64,000 nt of DNA from JBCCGG01 sp039029395 (GCA_039029395.1 JBCCGG010000010.1:62001-126000); one strand, 5' to 3'. Counted from the first letter of the stretch, positions 1 through 9,177 are shown. The notes: generated from the sequence alone by a model not told the origin. Numbers and translations are program-made.

Positions 1-526
1 CGGACCCAGATGGTTCGAGCCGCAGAGGATGGGCGTTGGGCAGCTCTTCCTCGGCGGTCAGCCGGGCGAACTGCTGCAGTGGCCAGTAAACCGCCCGGTG
101 GGCAACCACCAGGACCGGCCCCGGATGGCCAAGCGATTGCGCCAGTCCACTCAGCACACGTGCGCTGAACGCCGCGTAGGGCTCGCCTCCAGGCGGGGTG
201 ATCCCCTGGCGCCAATCTACGTCGACCTCTGGCCCGGTTTTGGGACAGCCCTCGAGCTCGCCATAGGCGCATTCCTTGAGGCCGTCGATCACGACAAGGG
301 GGCAACAGAGCTGCTGGTTCAAAATCTCGGCCGTCTCCCGCGCGCGCCGAAGCGGACTGCTGCAGATCGTCGCGATCGAATGGTCGCGCAACAGTGCCTT
401 GGCCCGCTCCGCCTGGGCTCGGCCTTCGGCGTTCAGAGGAATATCCCGTTGGCCTTGATAGCGCCGCGCCTTGTTCCAGTCGGTCTCGCCGTGGCGCAGG
501 AAATAGAAGGGCTGGCGGGGCAGCAC
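1..526 (-). CDS. Histidine phosphatase family protein, C-terminus cut by window edge
   Basis: This is a phosphoglycerate-mutase-like phosphatase. The reading frame begins at a GTG at 526 and runs off the left edge, so about 175 residues are visible. The phosphohistidine motif FLRHGETDWN is at residues 9-18 with catalytic H12. SSPLRRARET at 56-65 supplies the phosphate-binding arginine, the ECAYGELEG segment follows at 85-93, and the second family histidine is probably H143 in VVAHRAVYW. These are all hallmarks of the family; the substrate cannot be told (sugar phosphate, alpha-ribazole phosphate and others are known). It lies in exactly the same frame as the upstream hydantoinase gene, with only two codons between that gene's TAG and this GTG, so it is the last visible gene of the leftward operon and may depend on translational coupling. 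Confidence 0.85.
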   Translation of the reverse strand, partial: MLPRQPFYFLRHGETDWNKARRYQGQRDIPLNAEGRAQAERAKALLRDHSIATICSSPLRRARETAEILNQQLCCPLVVIDGLKECAYGELEGCPKTGPEVDVDWRQGITPPGGEPYAAFSARVLSGLAQSLGHPGPVLVVAHRAVYWPLQQFARLTAEEELPNAHPLRLEPSGS

Positions 527-532
527 CGACGC

Positions 533-2527
533 CTAACCTACCGTCAGCCGCGGCCGGCCGAAGGCGGTGGCGACGACCTCGGCTTCGATGAACATATCCT
601 TGCCACCGGCTTCCTTGACGATCTTCTCGGCATGTTCGCTGCGCACTTCGATCTCGTCGGCGCCGGCGTCGCGCGCCTTGTCGAAGGCCAGCGTGCGCGC
701 TTCTTGCTCGGCGAAGGAAAGCGCTTGATCCAGCTTGGGAAAATCTTGCACGCCACTTTCTACATGGACTCGAAATCGGTCTTCGGTAGGCGCGGTGATC
801 AAGGCCTTGACGGTTTGGGAAACGCCGCTTGCCACGGCGCCGATGGCGTTTGTGACGCCGGCGTGCTCGGGCACCACCAGGCGGGTGTTGAGGCGCTTGG
901 CGATCTCCGGGTAGTAGGTCGCGGCCGGCGCGCCGATGCCGACCAGGGGCTGGCCAAGCTTTACCGTGAAGTCGACAAGGGGCTGGGTTGCTTCCTTGTC
1001 GATCAGGGCGCGCTCGATGATCGCCTGGGAGAAGCTGCCCGGTGTTTCTAGGCCGAGACCTTCCTCCTCGGACATGGCCGCGGAGACCAGCGCCTTGCCG
1101 GACTGTATGACCAGCAGGTCGACGACCCGGCGTCCGAAGGCTTCGCCGCCGGCCGGCGCCTTGGCCTCGATCTGGGCCAGGTGGCGCACCCAGAGCTGAG
1201 CGCCCAGCCGAGCGGCCGCGCCGTTCCAGTCGCTCTGCCAGCCGAGCAGGTGGCTGGCGTCGCTCGGCGTGAAGGCGGCCTGAATCACAAGGCCCCGGTC
1301 AATCAGGCGCTGCAGGGGTCGGGCCAGGTGGTGATCGGCCAGGAGCTGCTCCAGCGCGACCGGGCCGCCCTCAAGCGCCTGCCAGGCCTTGCGCTCGCCG
1401 CTGGTCAGGCTGCCCGCCTCGGCGTCAAGCGGCCGCAGGCGCATCGCGAAGCGGCCGTCGTGATCGCCGGGCGCCTCGCGTGCCGCCTGGGCCTCCAGAG
1501 TGGCCAGATGTTCGGGATGCTGGTGTGTCAGCAGGCTGAGCGGCACGGCGCGCCGGGGGCCGACCACGAGGCGTTTGTCGTCGTCGAGGCGCACCTCGCT
1601 GTCGCCACCGAGCCCCACCGTGTGGACCGCGACCGCTTCCACCATGGTGCGCCAGCCGCCAACCCGGGCGCCGTCCCGATTGAGGCTCGGCCGGCCGTCG
1701 CGCAAGAGCGCGATGTCGGTCGTGGTGCCGCCGATGTCGGAGACCAGCACATCGTCCTCACCGGAAAGGTAACGCGCGCCGACCACGCTGGCGGCCGGTC
1801 CCGAGAGGATCGTCTCGATCGGACGGGTCAGCGCGGTCTCGGCCGCCAAGAGGGAGCCGTCGCCCTTGACGACCATGAGCGGCGCTTCGATGCCCTCGGC
1901 GGCTTGAATGCCCTGGACCGCCAGGATCAGATGTTGCAACAGGGGAATCAGGCGACCGTTCAAGACCGCGGTCATGGCCCGGCGCGGCGCGTCCAAATCG
2001 GTGGTCAGCTCGTGGGCACAGGTCACTGGCAGGCCGGTCAGCTCGCGCGCCAGATCCCGGACCCGAACCTCATGGGCAGGGTTGCGCACCCCGAAATAAC
2101 CGGCCACCACGAAGGCGGCGGCCTTGGGGGCGTGGGTCAGGATCTCCTGGCGGGCCGCCGCCAGATCGAGCGGCTGGGCCTCGTCGCCGGTCGGCTGATG
2201 ACCGCCCTGGATAAAGGCGACGGGATCTCGCCCCAGGGCCTCGGCCAGACCCGAGCGGGCGAGCGCATCTCGGCCGTAGCCGATCAAGAGCAGGCAGACC
2301 GGGCTGCCGTGGCCTTCCACCAGGGCGTTGGTGGCGAGCGTGGTGGAGAGCGCGACCATGCGCACGCTCGACCGGTCTTCCGGCAACACGCCGGCCAGGG
2401 CGCCGCTCACCCCGACCGAAAGGTCGTGCTTGGTGGTCAGCGCCTTGGCGGCGGCGACCACGCCGCGCTCTTCGTCGAACAGCACCGCGTCGGTGTAGGT
2501 GCCGCCCGTGTCGATCCCGACCAGCAT
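533..2527 (-). CDS. Hydantoinase/oxoprolinase family protein (HyuA-like)
   Basis: ATP-dependent opening of a hydantoin or 5-oxoproline-type ring is the known reaction of this family. The 664 residues match a hydantoinase A subunit: an N-terminal Hydant_A_N domain opening with GIDTGGTYTDAV (4-15), then LSGPAASVVGA (241-251) and DIGGTTTD (264-271), the actin-like nucleotide-binding motifs. No HyuB (hydantoinase B) gene is seen beside it, which is unusual because N-methylhydantoinase and acetone carboxylase-like enzymes need both. It starts 24 bp after the DapA-family gene and is followed in frame by the phosphatase. The likely role is ring opening or ligand activation in the amine catabolic cluster; the substrate is not shown by the sequence. 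Confidence 0.9.
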   Translation of the reverse strand: MLVGIDTGGTYTDAVLFDEERGVVAAAKALTTKHDLSVGVSGALAGVLPEDRSSVRMVALSTTLATNALVEGHGSPVCLLLIGYGRDALARSGLAEALGRDPVAFIQGGHQPTGDEAQPLDLAAARQEILTHAPKAAAFVVAGYFGVRNPAHEVRVRDLARELTGLPVTCAHELTTDLDAPRRAMTAVLNGRLIPLLQHLILAVQGIQAAEGIEAPLMVVKGDGSLLAAETALTRPIETILSGPAASVVGARYLSGEDDVLVSDIGGTTTDIALLRDGRPSLNRDGARVGGWRTMVEAVAVHTVGLGGDSEVRLDDDKRLVVGPRRAVPLSLLTHQHPEHLATLEAQAAREAPGDHDGRFAMRLRPLDAEAGSLTSGERKAWQALEGGPVALEQLLADHHLARPLQRLIDRGLVIQAAFTPSDASHLLGWQSDWNGAAARLGAQLWVRHLAQIEAKAPAGGEAFGRRVVDLLVIQSGKALVSAAMSEEEGLGLETPGSFSQAIIERALIDKEATQPLVDFTVKLGQPLVGIGAPAATYYPEIAKRLNTRLVVPEHAGVTNAIGAVASGVSQTVKALITAPTEDRFRVHVESGVQDFPKLDQALSFAEQEARTLAFDKARDAGADEIEVRSEHAEKIVKEAGGKDMFIEAEVVATAFGRPRLTVG

Positions 2528-2551
2528 CTTCCGGTACCTGCTCTCGGCTGC

Positions 2552-3505
2552 TTAACCGGCGCCGATGACGAGGCCGGCGGCCTCAAGACGGGCGATCATA
2601 TCGGCTTCCTGATCGGCACTCAGCGCCATCAGGGGCGGGCGCAGGCGGCGCCAAGCGTCGTCGTTCAGATGGCGCGCCAGGAGTGGCTTGAGGGTCGCGA
2701 TGGTCGGCGTCTTTTGGGCTTCTAGGCGTACCGCCGTGACAGTCTCTTGCTGGGCCCCGGCGGCCGCGTCGTCACCAGCGGCAAAGGCGTCGTAAACCTT
2801 GCGGATCTGGCCAGGGTTGATGTTCGCGGTTGCAGAGATCGTGCCCACGCCGCCCTTTTCGAGCATGTCGAGCTGGATCGCCTCAGTACCCGGGAAGACC
2901 GCCAGCTCGGGGAAGGTCTCGATGTAGGCGGCACAGCCGGCCGCGTCGCCGGAGCTGTCTTTCAGTCCGACCACGTTTTTCGGATAGGCCTTGAGCAGGA
3001 GCTCGACCAGGCCGTGGGTGATCTGCACGCCAGAGAGCTTGGGGAAGTGGTAGAGAAAGATCTCCAGCTCGCTGTCGCCGACGCGCTGGATAACCTCGGA
3101 AAAGCTTGCCGCCAGGCCTTCGTCGCTGACCCCCTTGTAGTAGAAGGGCGGCAGCATCAGGAGGCTCTTGCAGCCAAGGCCAGCCGCGTGGGCGCTCAAG
3201 CGCACGCTGTCGGTCAACGCGCAAAGCCCGGTGCCGACCATCAGGCGCTCGGGCGCGACGCCGGCCGCGATCACCGCTTCCAGCACGGCCATGCGCTCTT
3301 CCACGGAAAAGGAGTTAGCCTCGCCGGTGGTACCGAAAATGCCGACCCCGTGGCAGCCGTTTTCGAGCAGCCATTTGACGTGGGCGACCGCGCGCGGCAG
3401 GTCCGGCATGAGGTCCGCGTCCAGCGGGGTCATGGCCGGCGCCCAGACGCCACAGGCCGTGGTCTCCCGTTGGGCGGCGCGCTCGGTGGTCTCGATCGTT
3501 GCCAT
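2552..3505 (-). CDS. Dihydrodipicolinate synthase (DapA) family lyase/deaminase
   Basis: This is a 317-residue TIM-barrel class I aldolase-type enzyme. Family marks are GTTGE (58-62), the catalytic tyrosine in YHFP (152-155) and the Schiff-base lysine K182 in GLKDSSGD. True lysine-biosynthesis DapA would be expected among housekeeping genes. Here it sits between mttB and hyuA in a catabolic operon, so a lyase or deaminase role is more likely. One known precedent is the hydroxyproline-pathway deaminase, which acts on a pyrroline carboxylate. A strong AAGGAG precedes the ATG at 3505, and the gene lies 26 bp after the mttB stop. The substrate is inferred from context only. Confidence 0.88.
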   Translation of the reverse strand: MATIETTERAAQRETTACGVWAPAMTPLDADLMPDLPRAVAHVKWLLENGCHGVGIFGTTGEANSFSVEERMAVLEAVIAAGVAPERLMVGTGLCALTDSVRLSAHAAGLGCKSLLMLPPFYYKGVSDEGLAASFSEVIQRVGDSELEIFLYHFPKLSGVQITHGLVELLLKAYPKNVVGLKDSSGDAAGCAAYIETFPELAVFPGTEAIQLDMLEKGGVGTISATANINPGQIRKVYDAFAAGDDAAAGAQQETVTAVRLEAQKTPTIATLKPLLARHLNDDAWRRLRPPLMALSADQEADMIARLEAAGLVIGAG

Positions 3506-3531
3506 CGATGGCTCTCCTTTTCCCTAGCTTG

Positions 3532-5067
3532 TCAGCTGACCGTGTCGGGCAGCTCGGCTTCGCGCTCGCGGATGAAGGCCAAAAGGGCCTCGTCGACCGC
3601 CGGGTCCAGCTCTGGGACCGAGTCCTCGTAGCGCTCCAGCATCTCCCGGGCCTTGGCCAGGCCGCGCGCGTTGGTGTCATGGGCGCCTTCCGCTTGCCAC
3701 TGCTCGAAGGAGTTGTTGTCGAGCAGCTCGGGCATGTAGAAAGCCTCCTCGAAATGGTCCTGGGTGTGCTTGGTACCCAGGAAGTGGCCACCCTGGCCGA
3801 CTTCCCGGACCGCGCCCAAAGCCTCTTTGAGATCGCTCATGTCGACGCCCTGGGCGAAGCGGTAATACATCTCCATCTGCTCGCAATCCAGCACGAACTT
3901 GGCAAAGCTCGCGGTCAAGCCTGCCTCGAGCCAGCCGGCTGCGTGAAACACGTAATTGGCGCCGCTGAGCAACACCGACTGCATGGTCATATTGGATTCG
4001 TAGGCGGCTTGGGCATCGGTCTGCTTGGCGCCGCAGACCATGCCGCTGGAACGCCAAGGCAGGCGGTAGCGCCGGCAGAGCTGGCCGATCATGAAGTTCA
4101 TCATCGAGATCTCCGGCGTGCCGGCCATGGGCGCGCCAGATTTCATGGAGACCGTGGCCAAGAACTGACCATATATCATTGGCGCGCCACGCCGCACCAG
4201 CTGGGCGAAGGCGAGGCCGGCCAGGGCCTCGGCGTTAAGCTGGGCGACCGCGCCGACCGAGCTGGCGGGCGTGCTGGCGCCGGCCAGCACGAAGGGGCTC
4301 AAGAGCACCGCCTGATTGTGCCGGGCATAGACCTTGACCGCGTCCAGCATGGTCGAATCCCACACCAGGGGCGAGTTGCAGTTGCACACCGAGGCCATCA
4401 CAGTGTTGTTCTCGACGAAGTCCTCGCCCATCGCCAGCTTGGCCATGGCGACCGTGTCCTCGGCGCGATCGCGCGCCGTGGTCGCGCCCATGAAGGCCTT
4501 GTCGGAGTACTTCAAAGCGCTATAGGCGATCTGCAGGTGGCGCTTGGAGACAGCGATGTCGACCGGCTCGCAAATGATCCCACCGGTCAAGTGCAGGGCG
4601 GGCGACATATAGGCCAGCTTGTGAAAATCGTTGAGGTCGGCCAGCGTGCTGTAGCGCCGTTCGCCCTCGAAATCGAGCACGTAGGGCGAGCCGTAGGTCG
4701 GCACGAAGACCATGTTCTTGCCGCCGACCCGAACGTTGCGCTCCGGGTTGCGGCCGTGGAGCGTGAACTCCTCGGGGGTCGAGGCGACCAGATCCATCAC
4801 CAGGCCGCGGTCTGGATAGACCGTCTGGCCGTCGATCTTGGCGCCGGCCTTGCGCCAGTAGTCCAATGCCTCGTCGTCTCGGAAGTCGATGCCGACCTCT
4901 TCCAGGATCTCCATGGAGGCCTCGTGGATCAGCTCGACGCCTTCCTCGCTTAGAACCTCGTAAACCGGGATCTGGCGCACCAGGGTGGGCAGGGAGACGA
5001 TCGGCGTGGCCAGGCGCTCGGCGCGCCTCGCGCTGCGCCCCCCTCGTCGTCCGGCTTGAGCGGTCAT
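3532..5067 (-). CDS. Trimethylamine methyltransferase (MttB) family protein, non-pyrrolysine type
   Basis: MttB-superfamily proteins move a methyl group from a methylated amine or betaine to a corrinoid protein. This protein covers the full length of the family (511 residues), with the conserved segments TGGIICEPVDIAVSKRH and LPWRSSGMVCGAKQTDAQA, and without any in-frame amber codon. It therefore belongs to the pyrrolysine-free branch, whose known members act on glycine betaine, proline betaine or carnitine. I prefer the ATG at 5067 because GGGAGG lies six bases upstream; a TTG two codons earlier (5073) is the alternative. No corrinoid protein gene is visible in the window. It is the first gene of the leftward operon mttB-dapA-hyuA-phosphatase and faces the flavoprotein gene at 5194 across about 125 bp. 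Confidence 0.9.
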   Translation of the reverse strand: MTAQAGRRGGRSARRAERLATPIVSLPTLVRQIPVYEVLSEEGVELIHEASMEILEEVGIDFRDDEALDYWRKAGAKIDGQTVYPDRGLVMDLVASTPEEFTLHGRNPERNVRVGGKNMVFVPTYGSPYVLDFEGERRYSTLADLNDFHKLAYMSPALHLTGGIICEPVDIAVSKRHLQIAYSALKYSDKAFMGATTARDRAEDTVAMAKLAMGEDFVENNTVMASVCNCNSPLVWDSTMLDAVKVYARHNQAVLLSPFVLAGASTPASSVGAVAQLNAEALAGLAFAQLVRRGAPMIYGQFLATVSMKSGAPMAGTPEISMMNFMIGQLCRRYRLPWRSSGMVCGAKQTDAQAAYESNMTMQSVLLSGANYVFHAAGWLEAGLTASFAKFVLDCEQMEMYYRFAQGVDMSDLKEALGAVREVGQGGHFLGTKHTQDHFEEAFYMPELLDNNSFEQWQAEGAHDTNARGLAKAREMLERYEDSVPELDPAVDEALLAFIREREAELPDTVS

Positions 5068-5193
5068 ATCCAACCTCCCGATCCCGATGGTGACCTGGCT
5101 ACGTTCGGCCCGGTCCAGGGCGCCGTCAAGAGCATTGTTCGCTGCGGGCGTGCTGGACTAATCTCCGGTCTCTTGCTGTCGGAGGCCAGGCCC

Positions 5194-7179
5194 TTGTCCA
5201 AGCTCTTCCCCCATCTCTTTCAGCCGCTCGCGCTGGGCCCCAAGACGCTGAAGAACCGCATCGTGTTCGGCGCCCACACGGCCAACATGGCCGAGGACGG
5301 CCTGCCCGGCGCCCGCCATCTGGGCTACTACGAGGAACGTGCCCGGGGCGGGGCCGGGATGATCGTGGTCGAGCCGGTGCCGGCCCACCGCACCGGGGTG
5401 CTGACCCGGGGCAATTTCCGGGCCGAAGACGACGCCGTGATCCCTGCCTTCCGGCCGATCACCGAGGCTTGTCATGGCCACGGCACCGTGATGATCCAGC
5501 AGATCTATCACGTCGGCCAACATGGCGACGCCGACAACTCCTACGAGCCCGCCTGGTCGCCCTCGGGCCTGCCGTCCTACCACGATTCCGACGGCTCCCA
5601 TGCCATGAGCGAGGCCGAGATCGAGGAGCTGATCGAAGCCTTCGCTCAGGCGGCGAGGCGCTGCCGTGAGTCCGGCTTCGACGGGGTCGAGCTTTTCGCC
5701 AACTACCTTGCCTTGATCGAACAGTTCTGGACCCCGTGGTCGAACCGGCGCGACGACAAATGGGGCGGCTCCCTGGAGAACCGCGCGCGCTTTTGCCTCA
5801 GGATCATCGAGCGTATCCGCCAGCTCTGCGGCCAAGATTTTATCGTCGGCCTGGGCCTCAGCCACGAGCCGGATTTCGAGGTGACGCTGACCATCGAAGC
5901 GTTCCAGGAGATCATCGCCTATTACGACCAACGTGGCCTGATCGACTATGTGACCTGCGGGTCAGGCAGCTATTTGGACTTCTACAAGCTGATGCCGACC
6001 GTGGTCCATCAGGAGAAGCTCGGCGTGCCGCTCTCCGAAGCGCTGATGAGTGTGGTCAAATATGCCAAGGTCACGGCCGAAAGCCACATCCGCACGCCGG
6101 ACAACGCGAATGGCGTGATCGCCAGTGGCCAGGCCCATTTGGTCAGCATCGTGCGCGGCCAGATCGCCGATCCCCATCTCGCCAACAAAGCGGCCGAGGA
6201 CCGGCCCGAGGACGTGCGCGGCTGTATCTCCTGCAATCAGATGTGCTGGGGCCGCCGTTCCCGGGACTATTGGATCTCCTGTCTCATCAACCCCTCGGCG
6301 GGTCGAGAGTTCGAGTGGGGTGGCGACCGCTTCTCACCGGCCGTCAAGCCGCGCCGGATCCTCGTGGTCGGCGGTGGGCCGGCCGGCCTGGAGTGCGCGC
6401 GGGCCGCCGCCGAGCGCGGCCATCAGGTCACCCTGGCCGAGGCCTCGGGCGAGCTCGGCGGCCAGTTCCGTCTCGCCGGGATGCAACCGCGCCGGGCCCA
6501 GATTCTCGACCTGATGGAGTGGTATCAGCGCCAACTGGAAAAGCTGCAAGTCACGGTGCAGTACAACACGCCGCTCGAGGCCGAGGAGATCTTAGGGTAC
6601 GACGTCGACGCGGTGGTGCTCGCGACCGGCTCCCTGCCCGCCGGCACGGGCTTTCAGAAGTGGCGCCCGGAGCGGGACAGCTTACCGGGCATCGAGCGAG
6701 GCGGGGTCTGGTCGGTCGAGGAGGTCATGGCCCGGGCCGCCCGCTTGGGCCAGCGCGTCGTCCTGCTTGACGAGGCCGGCAACTGGCGCGGTTGCGGCAC
6801 CGCTTGGCACCTGGCCGAGCAGGGGCACGAAGTTACCCTAGTCACGCCCGACCCCATGGTTGCCAAGGAATTGGCGCGCACCGCCGCCGACTTCCCTCTG
6901 CGCAAGCGCCTGGCGGGCTTGGGTGTTGCCTTCCAGCTGGAGACGGTCGTCGATGAGTGGCACGGCGACGGCGCGACGGTGACGAGCCTGCTCGACGGCT
7001 CAAGCCGGCGGATCGATTCCGACAGCCTGGTGCTGGCGACCACCAACGTGGCGGAGACCAGCCTGCAGGAGGGCCTGGCCGACAGCGCTCTCGAGGTCCA
7101 CGCGGTCGGCGACTGCGTCGCGCCCAGGATGGCGCCCTATGCCTTCTACGAGGGGCGGAAGCTGGCGCTGCGTTTGTAG
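5194..7179 (+). CDS. Trimethylamine dehydrogenase-like FMN/[4Fe-4S]/FAD oxidoreductase (DgcA/StcD type)
   Basis: The protein joins an N-terminal old-yellow-enzyme-like FMN barrel to a C-terminal FAD/NAD-binding half, as in trimethylamine, dimethylglycine and N-methylproline demethylases. The iron-sulfur motif is complete: C344, C347, C351 and C363 (Cx2Cx3Cx11C). VVGGGPAGLE (391-400) starts the dinucleotide-binding domain. The frame is open back to 5056, but homology begins at SKLFPHLFQPL. A TTG at 5194 with GGAGG eight bases upstream (5181-5185) is the best start, giving 661 residues. It is divergent from mttB and ends 35 bp before the convergent ferredoxin reductase. Oxidative removal of an N-methyl group is the likely role; the exact amine is unknown. 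Confidence 0.9.
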   Translation: MSKLFPHLFQPLALGPKTLKNRIVFGAHTANMAEDGLPGARHLGYYEERARGGAGMIVVEPVPAHRTGVLTRGNFRAEDDAVIPAFRPITEACHGHGTVMIQQIYHVGQHGDADNSYEPAWSPSGLPSYHDSDGSHAMSEAEIEELIEAFAQAARRCRESGFDGVELFANYLALIEQFWTPWSNRRDDKWGGSLENRARFCLRIIERIRQLCGQDFIVGLGLSHEPDFEVTLTIEAFQEIIAYYDQRGLIDYVTCGSGSYLDFYKLMPTVVHQEKLGVPLSEALMSVVKYAKVTAESHIRTPDNANGVIASGQAHLVSIVRGQIADPHLANKAAEDRPEDVRGCISCNQMCWGRRSRDYWISCLINPSAGREFEWGGDRFSPAVKPRRILVVGGGPAGLECARAAAERGHQVTLAEASGELGGQFRLAGMQPRRAQILDLMEWYQRQLEKLQVTVQYNTPLEAEEILGYDVDAVVLATGSLPAGTGFQKWRPERDSLPGIERGGVWSVEEVMARAARLGQRVVLLDEAGNWRGCGTAWHLAEQGHEVTLVTPDPMVAKELARTAADFPLRKRLAGLGVAFQLETVVDEWHGDGATVTSLLDGSSRRIDSDSLVLATTNVAETSLQEGLADSALEVHAVGDCVAPRMAPYAFYEGRKLALRL

Positions 7180-7214
7180 GTCTTCCGGCGGGCCGAGGTG
7201 AACAAGCGCCCGCC

Positions 7215-8258
7215 CTAATAGTCGAAGTCCAACACGAGTTCGGCGGCTGCGGACGGCTTTGCCTGACAGGCGAGGACGAGGCCCCGCTCGATGTTGCGCT
7301 TGGAGAGCGCCCGGGTCGAGGCCATCGTTACCTCGCCACTTCGCAGCTGGGCCATGCAGGTCCCGCAATGGCCTTCGGTGCAGGAGTTGGGCGCGTCGAT
7401 GCCGGCGGCCAAAGCCGCCTCCAATAATGTCGCGCCACCGGCGATGGGGACACTGTGCGTTTCGCCGTCGAGGATCAAGCGGAAGCTCTCAATGGGCGAG
7501 TCCTTTTGCTCGCTTGGCGCCGCATCGGCAAGGGGCGCCGGTGCAGGATCTTCCGGGGACACGAAACGCTCGGTCAGAATGGCGGCCTGGGATCCGAGCA
7601 AATCGCCCAGAGTTTCTTCCGCCAAGTCCATCAAAGGACCCGGGCCACAAATGTAGACATCCGCCGTCTCCCAGCCTTTCGCGGCGGCGGCAAGATCCGC
7701 GGACGAAACCAAGCCGTGGGACTCGTCGAACCAGTGCTGGCAGGTGAAGCGCTCGGGAAATCGGGTCTCCAAGAGGCCAAGAGGGTCGCGGTAAATCACC
7801 GAGGCGGCATTTTGGTTGGCATAAACCAATTTGACCTTTCGTCCGGTCTCCACCAGGGCGTGCTTGATGAGGGATATGCAGGGTGTGATGCCGCTGCCGC
7901 CGGCGATCAGCAACAGCGGAGAGTCGACGGGGCGCAGGACAAAACGGCCGGATGGTCGTGTCGCCTCGATACGGCCGCCGGCGATCAGTTGGTCGTGGAA
8001 CCAGTTGGAGCCCCGCCCACCGGCAACCCGTTTGACGCACACGGTCATATCGGGATCGGTCTGTGGCGCGCTGGAGAGCGAATAGCTTCGCTGGATCTCG
8101 CCCCCCTCGTGGGGAACGCGGAAGGTCAAGAATTGGCCGGGACGGTAACGGTAATGGTCCGCATCGCAGCGCTCGGGCGCCAGCACGAAGCTGCGCGCTT
8201 CGGCGGTTTCATCGCGCACGGCCTTGACGGTCAAGCGATGGTAGGGCGGCTCCGTCAC
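7215..8258 (-). CDS. FAD-dependent ferredoxin-type reductase with C-terminal [2Fe-2S] domain
   Basis: The layout is that of GbcB/Stc-type and vanillate demethylase-like reductases: an FAD-binding barrel with RYRPGQFLTFRV and the RSYSLSS flavin motif, an NAD-binding lobe with GGSGITP, and a plant-type ferredoxin domain at the C-terminus. The ferredoxin cysteines follow Cx4Cx2Cx29C (CTEGHCGTC then LACQAK). Start choice is uncertain. Open frame continues into the upstream MOSC gene, and I use the GTG at 8258, 22 bp after the MOSC stop, which gives 347 residues. No Rieske oxygenase partner is present in the window. The tightly linked MOSC protein could be the electron acceptor. Confidence 0.87.
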   Translation of the reverse strand: MTEPPYHRLTVKAVRDETAEARSFVLAPERCDADHYRYRPGQFLTFRVPHEGGEIQRSYSLSSAPQTDPDMTVCVKRVAGGRGSNWFHDQLIAGGRIEATRPSGRFVLRPVDSPLLLIAGGSGITPCISLIKHALVETGRKVKLVYANQNAASVIYRDPLGLLETRFPERFTCQHWFDESHGLVSSADLAAAAKGWETADVYICGPGPLMDLAEETLGDLLGSQAAILTERFVSPEDPAPAPLADAAPSEQKDSPIESFRLILDGETHSVPIAGGATLLEAALAAGIDAPNSCTEGHCGTCMAQLRSGEVTMASTRALSKRNIERGLVLACQAKPSAAAELVLDFDY

Positions 8259-8280
8259 CTCTATGACCGTCGGGCCAGGC

Positions 8281-9063
8281 TCACAGCAGGAAGATCGGAT
8301 CGCCCTTCTTGACGCGGCCCTCCTGGAGCACCGCGGCAAACACGCCGGCATCGCCACCGTGATTGCGGCTGACGTGCTGCAGCAGCTTGGGCGATTCCTC
8401 CGAGGTGTCGGGGTCGAGGGTGATCATTTTGCAACGCGGATCGCGCTCGATGATCTTGAGCTCCAGTTTGTCACCGACCTTCACGGACTTTCCGACCAGC
8501 GAGAATTCGAAATAGGGATCCTCTTGGTTCTCCCACTCCACATAAAAGTTGGCCCGAAAGCGCCGCTTGTCGACGGTCATTCCGGTTTCCTCGCCGAGCT
8601 TGGCGGCCGCCGAGAGGGAAAAGATCGAAACCGGGCGGCAATCGTGCTGGCCCTTCTGGGTGACGTGAACCCGCAAGCTTCGCCCTGTGGTCTGTTGAAG
8701 ATCTTCCAGGAACTCGGCGCTCTCGATGTCGAAGGACTTGCCCTCCGGCGTCTCGACGTCGACCTTGAAGGCCTCCGCATCGGGGTAGACCGGGTTGATG
8801 CCGGGCGCCAAACCTTCGAAGGCATCGAGGTTGCCGGGCAAAAGCAAATCCTCGCTCGCGCGGTAGGATGCGTTGTAGAGCACGAACTCCTCTTGATCCC
8901 GCCCGGTGTGCCAGGGAAACGCGGGATCGCCATCGGCCGCGATCACGCCGTAGACACGGTCGCCCATCAATCCGCTGAAGCCCGTGTAGACATGAGGCAA
9001 TTCCTCGCCCCGCATACCCTTGACCGGATAACGCCAGATGCTTTCAACCGTGCCCAGTTTCAT
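8281..9063 (-). CDS. MOSC domain protein (YcbX/mARC-like molybdenum cofactor enzyme)
   Basis: The 260 residues contain the MOSC N-terminal beta-barrel (ESIWRYPVKGMRGEEL, residues 7-22) and the MOSC domain. RRFRANFYVE (168-177) matches the YcbX/mARC signature, and C211 in RDPRCKMITLDPDT sits where these enzymes bind molybdenum through cysteine. YcbX and mARC reduce N-hydroxylated compounds. E. coli YcbX carries its own 2Fe-2S domain; this protein lacks one, but the next gene in the operon encodes a flavin/2Fe-2S reductase. A role in reducing an N-oxide or N-hydroxyl compound in amine metabolism is an inference from that pairing. Confidence 0.87.
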   Translation of the reverse strand: MKLGTVESIWRYPVKGMRGEELPHVYTGFSGLMGDRVYGVIAADGDPAFPWHTGRDQEEFVLYNASYRASEDLLLPGNLDAFEGLAPGINPVYPDAEAFKVDVETPEGKSFDIESAEFLEDLQQTTGRSLRVHVTQKGQHDCRPVSIFSLSAAAKLGEETGMTVDKRRFRANFYVEWENQEDPYFEFSLVGKSVKVGDKLELKIIERDPRCKMITLDPDTSEESPKLLQHVSRNHGGDAGVFAAVLQEGRVKKGDPIFLL

Positions 9064-9177
9064 TTTCCTAGCCCCGCATTCCTATGAATTCTGATCTCGA
9101 CAATAGCGATCTTCATTGTGACGACCTGGCTTGAGAACGGCAAGTATCGGCCTCTGGCCGCACAGCACCTTAAGGGT

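Noticed and set aside
1181..2725. Long rightward frame opposite the hydantoinase gene
   Set aside because: High-GC shadow of the real leftward genes; Arg/Gly/His-rich with no family features. The same applies to other long opposite frames, such as 11742-13472, 14823-15665 and 3499-4953.
3532..5067. Pyrrolysine-type MttB
   Set aside because: No in-frame amber codon inside the gene and the frame is full length, so it is the non-pyrrolysine type.
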